A stretch of DNA of 64,000 nucleotides from Gemmataceae bacterium (GCA_009692005.1 SHZZ01000011.1:1-64000), one strand, 5' to 3'. Shown: positions 1-10,704, counted from the stretch's first letter. The notes: generated from the sequence alone by a model not told the origin. Numbers and translations are program-made.

Positions 1-872
1 ACGGCACTACCTTTACCTTCTTCGCTTACGACTCCGGCTTTACCGGCGGCGTGCGCGTGGCCATGGGAGACCTCAACAACGATGGGTTCCCGGATGTGAT
101 CACAGGGCCAGGCGTAGGTGGCGGACCCAATATCCGGGTGTTTGATATCAGTTCAGGTTCGGCTAACATGGTGGTGAATTTCTTTGCCTTCGAGCCACAA
201 TTCACCGGTGGGGTTTATGTCGCCGCGGGGGACTTGGTAGGTGGCACGGGCGATGACCTGGTGGTTTCTGCCGGCCCTGGCGGCGGGCCACGCGTCTCCA
301 CCTATGCCGGCTCTACCTCGACCTATGTCAACACCGCGTCCCAAGTTTCAAACTTCTTCGTCTACGCTCCAGAGTTTAGGGGCGGAGTTACGGTTGCCGC
401 AGGGGATGTCATCAACGGCGGGTTCGATGAACTTGTCACGGGCGCTGGCCCTGGCGGCGGACCCCATGTCCGGGTCTTCAATATTAACACCGGCGCGCCG
501 GTGGTGGTCAAAGAGTACTTTGCCTTTGATCCAGGCGTCCGCACTGGGATTTATGTCAGCGCTGGCGACCTCAATGGGGACGGTTCGGCAGATATCTTTG
601 CCGGCACCGGCAGCGGTGGAATTACTGCCGTCAATGTGACTATCTCCAACGGGGTCACCGGTTTGATCTTCCCCTTTGGCCAATTCCAGGGCGGCGCTCG
701 CGTGGGCGTGGCCGAGGATGCCAGCGGAAACCAGTACCTTACGGTTGGCGCTGGCCCGGGCGGCGGTCCAGCGGTCCAGATCTACAATAGCTCATTGCTG
801 CAAACCGATGCTCTGTTTGCCTTCGGGCTGGATTTCACCGGCGGGGTGTTCCCGAACACCACCATCGATTAA
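1..872 (+). CDS. FG-GAP/VCBS-like repeat protein, C-terminal part (5' truncated by window edge)
   Basis: The reading frame is open from the first bases (frame of position 3), so the start lies upstream and only about 290 C-terminal residues are visible. They hold the pattern F-F-A-Y/F-x-P-x-F-x-G-G-V-x-V-A-x-G-D-x-N-G-D-G-x-x-D followed by GxGxGGGP, repeated about six times. The DxNGDG segments look like calcium-binding loops of FG-GAP/integrin-type beta-propeller repeats. The same domain, with the same blade order and a final F-x-G-G...NTTI, closes the next three genes. It is probably a large surface or secreted protein whose passenger region lies outside the window. Function unknown. The GTG at position 51 is internal to the domain and not a real start. 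Confidence 0.85.
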   Translation, partial: GTTFTFFAYDSGFTGGVRVAMGDLNNDGFPDVITGPGVGGGPNIRVFDISSGSANMVVNFFAFEPQFTGGVYVAAGDLVGGTGDDLVVSAGPGGGPRVSTYAGSTSTYVNTASQVSNFFVYAPEFRGGVTVAAGDVINGGFDELVTGAGPGGGPHVRVFNINTGAPVVVKEYFAFDPGVRTGIYVSAGDLNGDGSADIFAGTGSGGITAVNVTISNGVTGLIFPFGQFQGGARVGVAEDASGNQYLTVGAGPGGGPAVQIYNSSLLQTDALFAFGLDFTGGVFPNTTID

Positions 873-898
873 GCCCAAGTGCAGGAAACGAGGCAGGG

Positions 899-924
899 AG
901 GCCACCTATTAAAGGTGGCCTTTC
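899..924 (+). terminator. Rho-independent terminator after the first repeat protein
   Basis: A perfect 9-bp stem AGGCCACCT/AGGTGGCCT (899-907 and 913-921) encloses the loop ATTAA. It is followed by only a short T run (TTCCC). It lies 27 bp after the stop codon of the upstream gene. Confidence 0.7.
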
Positions 925-1122
925 CCAATTTAGCGGTTGTACTACCGAGGGCAGTTTAAACAGTAGTTTTGAGAATTATAAATAAACCGGGTTAATTGGT
1001 AAATTTAAGTTGTTTGAGTAGACATTGCAGCCGCCTTCCCCTTCTTATTGGGTAATAGTTCTTCTAACCAGAGGTTTTGCCAACCTTTGGCTCCCTTACC
1101 CCCTAATTGAAAAGGCAATAGT

Positions 1123-4100
1123 ATGTCCCCCCATACCCTTTTCTTGAATCGATCTACGGGTCGAAAGAAGAAAACTTTTTACTCTTTGGAATTGGTGGCG
1201 CTGGAAAACCGCGTTACCCCGGCGGCCTTCACCGCTGATGTCTTCTTGAACAATTCGGTGGTCGATGTCGTGGTGACCTCCACCGGCGTTCCCAACACGC
1301 TATCCTTAACCAACCTAGACGCCACCACCATCGAGGTGGATTCTGGCGCAGGGAATACCATTACCCTGACCGACCGCACTGGGGGCAACCTCACCATTAC
1401 CAACCTGGGGCAGGCATCGAATATTGGTCTCAATGCCATCCAGGCGGCAGGGTTGAAACTGACCGGTTCCGCCGGCGATGATCAGTTCACCTTGAATTCT
1501 TTTGACTCCACCGTTTTGCAATCGGCATTCAGTTTTGGTTTCCAGGTGGACACCAGCACTAATCCGGGCGGCCTGGCTGACACCCTGACCATCAACAATG
1601 CGGTAATTCTCAAAGGGGCGGGGAGTTTCATCACCAGCAATGATCTTGACCCGACCAAGGACTTGACCAATATCACCGTGACTGCCACGGGAAGCATCTC
1701 CACGGCAGGCACCGGAGCCATTCTCTTGGTGGCCAACTCCCAGATTGGCAGCAATGTCACCATTGATAGTGGCGGGACGGTCAACACCCAGGGCGGTTCG
1801 ATCACCCTGGTGGCGGAAAATACTGCCAACCCTACTGGCCGCATTCAATTGAATGGCAATGCCATCAACACTCAGGGCGGGTTTGTCAGTTTGCAAAGCC
1901 CAGTGCAGTTGCAAAAAAGCTCCACCATCAATACCGGGTCGGGGATCTTGGGGAGCATTACCTTTACTGGGAAGCTGGATGGGACCACGGCCAATATTGA
2001 GGACATGACCTTAATTTCCGAAGGCGCCATTAGTTTTAACGACGACATTGGCTTCGTAACTCCCTTGGGGAAGGTCAGCACGCAAACCCGCAGTCCGGCC
2101 AGCCTGACCATGTCGGGAACCAATGGCATCAGCGCAGATTCTTTGCAAAACATTACCGCTGTGACTGGACCGATCCTGATCACCGGGCCGCAGACCTATG
2201 CCAATAATGCCGGGTTGAACCTCAACGCCACGGGGGATATTGGCGCCATTCAACTGCTGGGGAACATCAGCCTGCAAGCCAATGCCACCTTGCAACTGGC
2301 GCACTCGGGATTGTTGACAATCGGTGGTTCAATCACCAACGGCATATTGAACGAGATTGGCGCTGCCAGCGGAACCTCGGTTCCCCAGGTCACCCTGGGA
2401 GTGAACAACCCGGTTACTTTAACCATGAACACGGGAATCACTTTCAATTCTCCCGTATTCCTTGGGCAAAACGCCACTTTAGTAACGGGTAACGGCCAGG
2501 GCATCCTCTTCAACAACACAGTGAACGGCGCGCGGATTTTAACCCTTAACACCGTCAGCACGGTCGAGTTCAAGGCCAATGTGGGCGACACTTCCACGGT
2601 CGACCAGATTGTTACCCTGGGAAATAATCCGTCGGCTCTGACTTTTGTCGGCGGGGGCGCGCTTCAGGCGGGGGGCGTGACTGCCACGGTCAATGGCGCG
2701 GTTACCATTACCGTGGACCAGAATTATACCGGGATCGGGCTAAACCTGACCACGATCGGCAAGGCCGGGACCGTTACCCTTGGAAAAATTACTTCACAAT
2801 CGGGGTCGATTGCCGGGGTGACGATTAACAACGGAGTGAACACGGCAGGGGCGGGAGCCATTCTTACCTTGACCAAGGACTTGGCCCTGGACGGCGCCTT
2901 TAGCCAGGTGGGCGACAACCAGGTCAACATTGGCGACAACACCTCCGCCGCCACCATCAACATCACCACGAATAATCAGGATGTGTCGTTTTCCGGCGCG
3001 GTGGTCTTGGTGAAGAACCTGAACATTAACGCCGGGACTTTCACCACCAGTGATGTGGTTTTCAACGGTTCCTTGGACAGCCTGTCCGGGGTGGCGAATA
3101 ATTTGACAGTGCTGGCTGGCGGGCGGATGCAATTCCTGGGCTCGGTCGGCGCGGTGACCCCCCTGGGCGTCATTGATTCGACCTTGGCCACCCTGTCCAC
3201 CTTGATTGCAGATACGCCGAGCAAGATTATTCAAACCGGATCGCTGGCGGCCAAAGTCGCGGGAACTATTTCCCTGCTGGTGGACCAGACTTATTCCACC
3301 GCCGCGGGCCTGGTCCTTTCCACCGTCAACCCGGGGAACAGCATTTCCCTGGGGAATATCACCACGGTGAATGGCGGAGTGGTGCAGGTGGCCAACACGG
3401 GCACGGCGACTCTGGCGGGAAATATCATCGCCTCGGGGTCGGTGAGTTTCACCGGCACGGGAAGCCTGGTTTTTGGCTCTCCTAACATCACCAGCCTGAC
3501 TGTCCGGTCGGAAACCGGCAACATCTTCTTCAATGGCGCTGTTACCTTGGGAATCGACACGCAAATCGCCACCCAGGGCGGAACCATCACCTTCAACAAC
3601 CTGGTCGATGGAGATTTTTCTTTGGGGATGACCTCGCAAACGGGGAACATCCTGCTGTCCGACCGCGTTGGGGTCAACCCCTTGGGGCCAATCACGATTG
3701 ACATCGCAGGCGGGGTAACCATCCTGGGCAATGTCTTCGCTGAATCCTTGAAGATGACCAATATTTCCGGACCCGTGGTGTTCAGCGGCACCTTGCAATT
3801 CAACAACATTTCGGGAAACAGCCTGGATGTGCAAACCAACAGCCCCTTGGCATCCGTGTTGTTGCAAAGCCAGGTCTTCGCTCCTTTTGGGGTGAACATT
3901 CAAAACACTGCCACCTTGACCATCACCGATCAGGCCGACATCGTCATCACCAGCGGCAATTTCGTGCAAGCAGGGGGCACGGTGGATGTGGCCGGAGACA
4001 TTCTCACTCCCGCCGGGACCATTACCCTCAACGGCGCGGTCAACCTGACGGGGGTGAACAATCTGGTTTCCGGCTCCACGACAATTCCGGGAAGCATTCT

Positions 4101-6156
4101 GTTTTCTTCCACTTTAAACGGGCCGGGGAATACCTCGCTGAGTTCCTCCGGAACCATCACGGTTTTGGGCGCGGTCGGCAATATCTCCCGCGTGGGAACC
4201 TTGCGGATTGTCAACTCGATTAACAATGCCTTCGGTGGAATTGCCACCTTGTTCAATTCCACTTCCAACATCGTTACTCTGGAAGTGCAAAGTTCCGTGG
4301 GCGAGATCCGCTTCAATGGCAAAACCATTATCGAGTCGGCCCTCCTGACTGCACCCGGGATCTACGGATTTAATTTCAACGGCGCCAGCACCACGATTGG
4401 CGGGACTGCGAATTTCACCAACACCGGCGCCACTTCTCTCAATTCCTTCTCCAGCGCCGCCACCACTACCTTCACCGCCAACGCCTCTTTCAACACCGCG
4501 GGGGTTTTGAATATCCAGGGCAATATTTTTGTTGCCGGCAACTTTTCTTGCCAGCGGGCAGTTTCCATTATCGGCCCTACCTCGCTGAATTTGAACACGC
4601 AATTGAACCGCATCAGCGGAGCTCTCACCGGCACCAGCACGCTCACACTCGGTAGTGCTGGCTCCATGGTCTTGGCTGCCGATTCCCCCGCCTTTGGAGG
4701 AATCCTGCAGTTGAACAACGGTACGCTGCAAATGAGCGCCAATTATAATTCCGCAACCGTCAATCTGGCGGGGGGAACGCTGACCGGCAATGGGCAGGTT
4801 TCCCAGGTGCTTGGCTCCAAGGGCACCCTGGCGCCAGGCGCCACCCTGGGGACTCTGACACTGGCCAACCAATTGGTTCTGGGGCCGGGGAATTTCTTTG
4901 ATTCGAATATCAATGGGGCTTCGGCGGGGTCCTTTGGCCAAGTCCGCGTGCTCGGCGGGTTGACCAACCTGGGCCAGGCTGTCCTGAGGATTCCCCAGGC
5001 CACCAATCTATCCCAGGGGCAAACGGTCACCTTGATCGACAATTCGGGCGCTTCGCCGGGGGTGCTGAATCAATTTGCAGGGCTCTCCGAGGGCGCCAGT
5101 ATTCCCGTGGGGAATACCACCTTCACCATTTCCTACAAGGGTGGCAATGGCAATGATGTGGTGCTGAAGGTCCAAAGCGTGGTGGCGCCACCCGCTCCTC
5201 CCACCGGCGGCGGCACCCCTTCCGGCATTTCGAAGTTCTTTGCGCTCGGGACCGATGCAGGTGGCGGGCCCGTGGTCACGGTCAATTATGTGAATGGCAA
5301 AAACATCGCTTTTTACGCCTACGACCCAGGTTATACCGGCGGGGTGCGCGTGGCCCTGGGCGACATGAATGGCGATGGCATTGATGATTTGATTACCGGA
5401 ACTGGAATAGGCGGCGGGCCACATATCAAGGTCTTCGATGTGTCCGTGGGAACGCCGGTTACCATTGCCAGCTTCTTTGCTTTTGAACCCAATTTCATGG
5501 GGGGCACCAACCTGGCCACTGGAGATATCAATGGCGATGGCCTGACCGACATTATCATTGGCGCCGGTCCGGGCGGTGGGCCGCGGGTGAAGGTAATTAG
5601 CGGCCAGGCCAGCAAGGTAATAGTGCCCACGGCTGTCATTAACGACTTTTTTGCTTACGCGGCTTTCTTTTCTGGCGGGGTGACAGTGGCGGCGGGCGAC
5701 CGCAATGGCGATGGCATTGATGATGTGATCACCGGGGCGGGGATTGGCGGCGGGCCGAATGTGCGCTCCTTTTCCGGCGCCGGGTTGCTCATTGATAACT
5801 TCTTCGCTTTTTCCAGCTCTATCATCAATGGGATCTTCGTGGCGGCAGGGAATGTCGATAATGACAGTTCCGCCGACATTATCGTGGGCACCGGCTTGGG
5901 CACGCCAACCTTGACCGCAGCCTTTTTCTCAAACGGGAGTTCGCTAACGGCGAGGCCTTTCCCGACGGGTTTCCAGGGCGGGGCGCGGGTGGGAATCATG
6001 CAGAATTCGGATGGGAGGGAAGTCTTTGCCGTGGCTGCAGGGCCCGGGGGCGGGCCGCTGGTTCAGGCCTTGAACAATTCCCTGGCCGTGACCGATTCGG
6101 CCTTCATGGTTAATCCACTCTTCAGCGGGGGATTGTTTATGAACACCACGATTTAA
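1123..6156 (+). CDS. Giant beta-strand-repeat protein with C-terminal FG-GAP-like domain
   Basis: 1677 aa. ATG at 1123 is preceded by AAGG at a usable distance. Residues 1-20 are polar and basic (GRKKK), followed by LELVALENRVTPA (about 22-34), an N-terminal motif shared with the two following genes; no classical hydrophobic signal peptide is seen. Residues about 40-1350 are low-complexity, N/T/G/V-rich beta-helix-like repeats resembling filamentous-haemagglutinin and autotransporter passengers, including a GGTLTGNGQV...GTLAPGATLGTLT segment typical of autotransporter-associated beta-strand repeats, closing with TISYKGGNGNDVVLKV. A proline-rich linker (APPAPPTGGG) leads to the FG-GAP-like domain (about 1370-1677) with DxNGDGxxD loops and GGGP turns. 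Likely a secreted or surface protein; ligand unknown. It has its own terminator, so the genes in this array are probably transcribed separately. Confidence 0.9.
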   Translation: MSPHTLFLNRSTGRKKKTFYSLELVALENRVTPAAFTADVFLNNSVVDVVVTSTGVPNTLSLTNLDATTIEVDSGAGNTITLTDRTGGNLTITNLGQASNIGLNAIQAAGLKLTGSAGDDQFTLNSFDSTVLQSAFSFGFQVDTSTNPGGLADTLTINNAVILKGAGSFITSNDLDPTKDLTNITVTATGSISTAGTGAILLVANSQIGSNVTIDSGGTVNTQGGSITLVAENTANPTGRIQLNGNAINTQGGFVSLQSPVQLQKSSTINTGSGILGSITFTGKLDGTTANIEDMTLISEGAISFNDDIGFVTPLGKVSTQTRSPASLTMSGTNGISADSLQNITAVTGPILITGPQTYANNAGLNLNATGDIGAIQLLGNISLQANATLQLAHSGLLTIGGSITNGILNEIGAASGTSVPQVTLGVNNPVTLTMNTGITFNSPVFLGQNATLVTGNGQGILFNNTVNGARILTLNTVSTVEFKANVGDTSTVDQIVTLGNNPSALTFVGGGALQAGGVTATVNGAVTITVDQNYTGIGLNLTTIGKAGTVTLGKITSQSGSIAGVTINNGVNTAGAGAILTLTKDLALDGAFSQVGDNQVNIGDNTSAATINITTNNQDVSFSGAVVLVKNLNINAGTFTTSDVVFNGSLDSLSGVANNLTVLAGGRMQFLGSVGAVTPLGVIDSTLATLSTLIADTPSKIIQTGSLAAKVAGTISLLVDQTYSTAAGLVLSTVNPGNSISLGNITTVNGGVVQVANTGTATLAGNIIASGSVSFTGTGSLVFGSPNITSLTVRSETGNIFFNGAVTLGIDTQIATQGGTITFNNLVDGDFSLGMTSQTGNILLSDRVGVNPLGPITIDIAGGVTILGNVFAESLKMTNISGPVVFSGTLQFNNISGNSLDVQTNSPLASVLLQSQVFAPFGVNIQNTATLTITDQADIVITSGNFVQAGGTVDVAGDILTPAGTITLNGAVNLTGVNNLVSGSTTIPGSILFSSTLNGPGNTSLSSSGTITVLGAVGNISRVGTLRIVNSINNAFGGIATLFNSTSNIVTLEVQSSVGEIRFNGKTIIESALLTAPGIYGFNFNGASTTIGGTANFTNTGATSLNSFSSAATTTFTANASFNTAGVLNIQGNIFVAGNFSCQRAVSIIGPTSLNLNTQLNRISGALTGTSTLTLGSAGSMVLAADSPAFGGILQLNNGTLQMSANYNSATVNLAGGTLTGNGQVSQVLGSKGTLAPGATLGTLTLANQLVLGPGNFFDSNINGASAGSFGQVRVLGGLTNLGQAVLRIPQATNLSQGQTVTLIDNSGASPGVLNQFAGLSEGASIPVGNTTFTISYKGGNGNDVVLKVQSVVAPPAPPTGGGTPSGISKFFALGTDAGGGPVVTVNYVNGKNIAFYAYDPGYTGGVRVALGDMNGDGIDDLITGTGIGGGPHIKVFDVSVGTPVTIASFFAFEPNFMGGTNLATGDINGDGLTDIIIGAGPGGGPRVKVISGQASKVIVPTAVINDFFAYAAFFSGGVTVAAGDRNGDGIDDVITGAGIGGGPNVRSFSGAGLLIDNFFAFSSSIINGIFVAAGNVDNDSSADIIVGTGLGTPTLTAAFFSNGSSLTARPFPTGFQGGARVGIMQNSDGREVFAVAAGPGGGPLVQALNNSLAVTDSAFMVNPLFSGGLFMNTTI

Positions 6157-6180
6157 GGGGTTTCGAGGGAGCGGGGGAAA

Positions 6181-6224
6181 GGGGCCCTGGTAAGGCGAAA
6201 GCCTGCCGGGGCCCCGGCTTTTTG
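6181..6224 (+). terminator. Rho-independent terminator
   Basis: A long GC-rich hairpin starts 24 bp after the stop. GGGGCCC...AGGC pairs with GCCT...GGGCCCC around a GAAA tetraloop (6197-6200), with two or three internal mismatches, and is followed by GGCTTTTTG. Confidence 0.8.
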
Positions 6225-6469
6225 ACCCTGCGTCACTTTTGCCGCTTGTTCTGCCACTGCCGGTTGTTCCGATTGCAAAGGAAAAAATTTGGAAATCGCC
6301 CGGGAGGGCCCTCGGGATCTTTTGCCTCTACCCCGCTTGGGGTTTACATACATGATGAGTACCTGCGTGAGGATTGGTAGCGGACCGCCATTAGTGGATG
6401 AACGGGCGGAACCGTAAGGCAGGTGCAAGGAATACTGTGGCCCAATCTGGGCAGGAAGGGGCGAAGACC
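6225..6469. other. Intergenic leader before the second complete giant-protein gene
   Basis: Beyond the terminator I see no gene here. A GC-rich palindromic stretch (GAGGGCCCTC, near 6304-6313) is present. An in-frame ATG at 6398 would extend the next protein by 24 residues, but it has no obvious ribosome site, whereas the ATG at 6470 does. Confidence 0.5.
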
Positions 6470-9400
6470 ATGTGGCGATCCTGGCTGGGTGCTTGGAAAA
6501 AGAAGGCATCGAGACCGCGGCGCAGGCAGGCGGGAAGCCCTTTGGAGCTTGTCTCGCTGGAAAACCGGGTTACCCCTTCGCAAACTGTTAGCGCCACCCT
6601 GGTGGGCAATACCCTCACTTTTACTTCGAATTCTGCCACCGGCGAAACCAACCAATTCAGCCTCTCGCAAGTATCCCTCACCGGAACAGTCCTTCGCCTG
6701 CAGGGTGTTGGCGGGACCATTTTTAACGGCACCGGCGCTATTTTTTCCACAGGATTTAACACTGCAGACGCCACCATTGATTCCGCCATTCTTCCCGGCC
6801 TGAATAAGATCATGGTTTCGGGCGGCGCCGGAAACGACCAAATCACTTTTGGAAACCTCGATGGCAATGTCCTGGGCGCCTCGGATAAAAATGATTTTGA
6901 TTTTGAAGTCGATACAGCTTCGGTGGCGGCGGGCGGCGGTGGAGGCATCGACACTCTAACCTTTAACGGGCAAACTACCCTCAAGGGCAATGGCTCGTTC
7001 CTGACTAGCAACCTGATTCTTGCAGGGTCAAACCTCGAAGGGGTTTCCATCACCGGTTCAGGCGGCGTCAATTCCATAGGCACGGGGCAGGTTCGACTGG
7101 TCGGGGATGGTCTGGCCACCAGCAATGTCACTATTCAAAACGGCGGAAAAATAGCCATTGCATCGGGGCAGGTTACGCTGACTTCCGGCGCGAATGGAGC
7201 CGTCCGTTTGAATGGCAGCGCCGTTACTACGGTCGGCGGATCAATCCTTTTTTCCAGCAACGCCATTTTAGAATCTTCCACCACTCTCGCCACCGGCCTG
7301 GGCTCAGGCGGGGTAACTTTCAATGGCTCCTTGCTGGGGATCACAGCCGGCGCCGAAAACCTCAGCATCAACACCACCGGCGCGGTGGCCTTTAATGGCG
7401 TGTCAGGAACCACCCTGCAACCTTTGGGAAATATTCAGTTCATTCAACAGGCTCCGGCTTCCCTTACGGTCAATAACCTCTTTGCACTTTCCTTGACAGG
7501 AACCGTGGCCGGCCCGGTTTTGTCCATAGGCGAAATGGTCCTGTCTGGCTCCAGTGGTCTGCAGTTGACCACAACCGGCACTCTGGGAACGGTCAACCTT
7601 GGAACCCCAGGCCAGGTTACTCCTGCGGTTACCACCACCGGTTTTGGCCCCATGACCTTCAACAATTCCCAGGATTTGGTGGTCAATGGCAACCTGATTT
7701 TGGATGGGGCGCTGTCGCAAACCGGGGCGGGAAATGTTTTCCTTGGGACCGCCGGCGTGGTCACTGCCTTGACGGTTTCCACCACCTCCGATGCCATCAG
7801 TTTCACCGGGCCGGTTTCCCTGGCCCAGGAAACAGCCATCAATTCCAACAAGTTGGGCACCCTGGGTGGCGGCGCCAGCCTGACATTTTCCTCCACCTTG
7901 GATGGTTCCTTTAGCTTGAATTTGAATGCAGGCGTGGGCGACACCACTTTCACCGGCGCCGTTGGCGCCACCGCCAATTTACTGAGTATCAACCTCGCCA
8001 ATACCAACCGGTTTACTAGCAGTTCCACCATTACTGCCGACTCTTTCACCATTGGCCAGGCATCAAACTTGGTGCAGTTTAGCGGCGCGCAGATTTACGA
8101 TCGACTTTCTGGATTGACGGTTGTCACCGCGACCAGCAATGGCATGATCCTTGTCAACGCCCCGGTCACCTGCCTGAGCACCGCGGTATTATCCCTGAAT
8201 AACTCGGGGCTTTTAGTGGTTTCCTCAGGGGCCAATCTGACGGTGGATTCTGGCTCTCTGACTCTGGGAGGCAGCAGCGGCGGCAGCATTCTACTGGCCG
8301 CCAACCTGACTTCGGTCGGCGGCGCCATTACACTGGCCAACCCAACCAAACTGCAAGCCGACATTACTGTAAACGGCAACGGCGGCACGGTTACCTTTGC
8401 CAACACACTCGACAGCAATTCTTCCGTGGCCAATTCCATCACTTTGAATGGCAGCACGGTCAGCCCCTTCTTTTTCAACAAGCCAGCCGGGGCCAGTTTG
8501 CCTTTGAATAATATCAATGTGACGGCTTCGGGCGGGGTGACTTTTGTCTCATCCTTAACGGCGGCCAATGTCACCATTACCACCGGATTGAATACTTTTG
8601 CTGTCAACGGGAACTTGACCCTAAGCGGCAATTTGGCCACTGCCAACGCCGGCTCACCCTATGCGCTTTCCCTCACAGGCTTGAACAACCAGGTGAATGG
8701 CACGGTGGTTTTGGCTCACACGGGTGGCACGCTGTTGGGCAATTTGAATTCCGCTTCCTTTCTCTTCAGCAAAGGCTTGGAGGAATCGGGCGCCGGCGGG
8801 GTCACCTCTCAGGGCAATATCACCACCGGTTCGGGAATGAACCTGCTTAGCGAATTTATAGTCGGAGGAAATAACACGGGCGAGGTGACCCTGAATCTCG
8901 GCGCCGACAGCATTTTCTCCAACCGCTTGCAGGTGCAAGCCGCGGAGAGGATCACCAAAAGCGGCGCGGGCGGGTTGCGCCTGTTAAGCAACTCCGGCGG
9001 CCTTTATCAGGGCACTTTGGTCGTGAATCAGGGGTTGGTCACTGTTCTCGACTCCTTTTCTTCCATTCTGAACACCACGCTGGCCGGGGGCACGGTTTCC
9101 GGCACCGGTTCCCTTGGTCCGATTTTTGGCCTGGTCGGTATCTTGGCTCCTGGCGATGTTGTCGGCACCCTGAACGCTGGGAATACCTCCCTCAATTCAC
9201 TCACCACTTTTGCCATTCAAGCCGGTACGATCCAGGGCGCAGGCACCGATCAACTCAATGTGAATGGCAGCGTGATTTTGAATAGCCCGGTCCTAGGCAT
9301 CACGGCAGGATCCTTCCTTACCAAGGGCAGCGTGCAGATGATTATCGTCAACGATGGCGCCGATGCCATCCAGGGGACTTTTTTCGGCGTGGGGGAAGGG

Positions 9401-10516
9401 ACGAATGTGGTATCCGGCACGACAACCTTCCGCGTCAGCTACAAGGGGGGGACGGGCAACGATATCACCTTGACAGTGATCAGCACGGTGTCGCCTCCGG
9501 TGCCTGTGGTTCCCGGAATCACCAAGTTTTTCGCCACCGCTGTCGACGCCGGCGGCGGGCCTTCCGTCACGGTAAATTATACTTCCGGGGCCACCTACAC
9601 TTTCTTTGCTTACGACACGGCTTTCCGCGGCGGGGTCCGGCTGGCGATTGGCGATGTCAATGGCGATGGTTTCGAGGACCTGGTGACCGGAACCGGTCAA
9701 GGCGGCGGGCCTCATGTCAAGGTCTGGGATGTTTCTTCCGGCCAGGCCATCCAGGTCGCCAGCTTCTTCTCTTATTCTCCCCAATTTACCGGGGGGATTT
9801 ATTTGGCCTGCGGGAACTTGAACGGGGACGGACGCGATAGCGATGGCAACGGCACCGTCGACTTCCCCTACTACGACATCATCATCGGCGCTGGGCCAGG
9901 CGGCGGGCCTCATGTCAAGGCGATTGCTGGCTCACCCACTTTCTCCCTGAATCCAAGCGCGGCCATTTCCAGCTTTTTCGCCTATAGCGCCTTTTTCACC
10001 GGCGGAGTCACGGTGGCCGCGGGAGATCGCACCGGCGATGGGCTCGACGACATCGTCACCGGGGCGGGCCCGGGGGGCGGACCCAATGTTTCTGTGTTCG
10101 CCATCAACGGCACGCCTTTGCAAAGTTTCTTCGCCTTCGACACCACCTTCCGCGGCGGGGTCTTCGTCGCCGCCGGATATTTTACGCAGATGCCTTCGGC
10201 CACCCCGGCGCCCAACACGCCGCCGCCCTTGGCGGATATTTTTGTCGGCAGCGGAGCGGGGATGCAGGCCACCGTGGCGGTTGCCTTTGGCACCGGCGGG
10301 TATTATTTCCTCACCCCTTTTGGCGCCTTCACCGGCGGGGCTCGCGTCGGCATTGCCCGAAACTCCGCAGATTCCGCCCATTTCCTCCTGGCCGCCGCTG
10401 GGCCGATGGGCGGGCCTGTGGTCAATCTTTTCAATTCCAACTTTACCCTTGTCGATGCCTTCTTTGCACTCAATCCAGAAGTGGCCACTGGCTTGAACGC
10501 CAACACCACACTTTAA
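6470..10516 (+). CDS. Giant beta-strand-repeat protein with C-terminal FG-GAP-like domain
   Basis: 1348 aa from the ATG at 6470, chosen because AGGAAGGGG lies just upstream and because the resulting N-terminus (MWRSWLGAWKKK..., then LELVSLENRVTPS at about residues 25-37) matches its neighbours. The N-terminal 24 residues are very basic, with no clear signal peptide. Residues about 40-1000 form N/T/G/S-rich beta-helix-type repeats ending in VSYKGGTGNDITLTV. The FG-GAP-like domain runs from about 1020 to 1348 with DVNGDGFEDLVTGTGQGGGP-type loops; one blade carries an extra acidic insertion with two more Ca-loop-like segments (GDGRDSDGNG, near nt 9829-9850). It ends ATGLNANTTL, like its paralogues. 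Probably exported or surface-associated; function unknown. Confidence 0.9.
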   Translation: MWRSWLGAWKKKASRPRRRQAGSPLELVSLENRVTPSQTVSATLVGNTLTFTSNSATGETNQFSLSQVSLTGTVLRLQGVGGTIFNGTGAIFSTGFNTADATIDSAILPGLNKIMVSGGAGNDQITFGNLDGNVLGASDKNDFDFEVDTASVAAGGGGGIDTLTFNGQTTLKGNGSFLTSNLILAGSNLEGVSITGSGGVNSIGTGQVRLVGDGLATSNVTIQNGGKIAIASGQVTLTSGANGAVRLNGSAVTTVGGSILFSSNAILESSTTLATGLGSGGVTFNGSLLGITAGAENLSINTTGAVAFNGVSGTTLQPLGNIQFIQQAPASLTVNNLFALSLTGTVAGPVLSIGEMVLSGSSGLQLTTTGTLGTVNLGTPGQVTPAVTTTGFGPMTFNNSQDLVVNGNLILDGALSQTGAGNVFLGTAGVVTALTVSTTSDAISFTGPVSLAQETAINSNKLGTLGGGASLTFSSTLDGSFSLNLNAGVGDTTFTGAVGATANLLSINLANTNRFTSSSTITADSFTIGQASNLVQFSGAQIYDRLSGLTVVTATSNGMILVNAPVTCLSTAVLSLNNSGLLVVSSGANLTVDSGSLTLGGSSGGSILLAANLTSVGGAITLANPTKLQADITVNGNGGTVTFANTLDSNSSVANSITLNGSTVSPFFFNKPAGASLPLNNINVTASGGVTFVSSLTAANVTITTGLNTFAVNGNLTLSGNLATANAGSPYALSLTGLNNQVNGTVVLAHTGGTLLGNLNSASFLFSKGLEESGAGGVTSQGNITTGSGMNLLSEFIVGGNNTGEVTLNLGADSIFSNRLQVQAAERITKSGAGGLRLLSNSGGLYQGTLVVNQGLVTVLDSFSSILNTTLAGGTVSGTGSLGPIFGLVGILAPGDVVGTLNAGNTSLNSLTTFAIQAGTIQGAGTDQLNVNGSVILNSPVLGITAGSFLTKGSVQMIIVNDGADAIQGTFFGVGEGTNVVSGTTTFRVSYKGGTGNDITLTVISTVSPPVPVVPGITKFFATAVDAGGGPSVTVNYTSGATYTFFAYDTAFRGGVRLAIGDVNGDGFEDLVTGTGQGGGPHVKVWDVSSGQAIQVASFFSYSPQFTGGIYLACGNLNGDGRDSDGNGTVDFPYYDIIIGAGPGGGPHVKAIAGSPTFSLNPSAAISSFFAYSAFFTGGVTVAAGDRTGDGLDDIVTGAGPGGGPNVSVFAINGTPLQSFFAFDTTFRGGVFVAAGYFTQMPSATPAPNTPPPLADIFVGSGAGMQATVAVAFGTGGYYFLTPFGAFTGGARVGIARNSADSAHFLLAAAGPMGGPVVNLFNSNFTLVDAFFALNPEVATGLNANTTL

Positions 10517-10537
10517 GGAAAGTTTTCAAAAACCCTG

Positions 10538-10571
10538 CCGGACCGGTATTCCCGGTCCGGTCGTTTTTTTT
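10538..10571 (+). terminator. Rho-independent terminator
   Basis: A perfect 9-bp stem CCGGACCGG/CCGGTCCGG (10538-10546 and 10552-10560) with loop TATTC is followed by TCG and eight T residues, 22 bp after the stop codon. This is the strongest terminator in the array. Confidence 0.92.
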
Positions 10572-10704
10572 GTCACGATTCTTACGATCCTTCCCGCAAT
10601 TCCTTCCTGCAAGAGAAATAGAAGCATCCCTGAAGAGTCAAACCATTTGCCACCAAGGGATTTGCGAGGAAAGATTCATTACGGCAAGGTCTGTCAGGAG
10701 ACAG

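Noticed and set aside
2794-3969. 391-codon minus-strand open frame inside the first complete giant-protein gene
   Set aside because: It is antisense to a clear coding frame with repeat structure and conserved ends; its translation is low-complexity (H/Q/G/D-rich) with no motif. Other long antisense frames in 1-17.5 kb have the same explanation.
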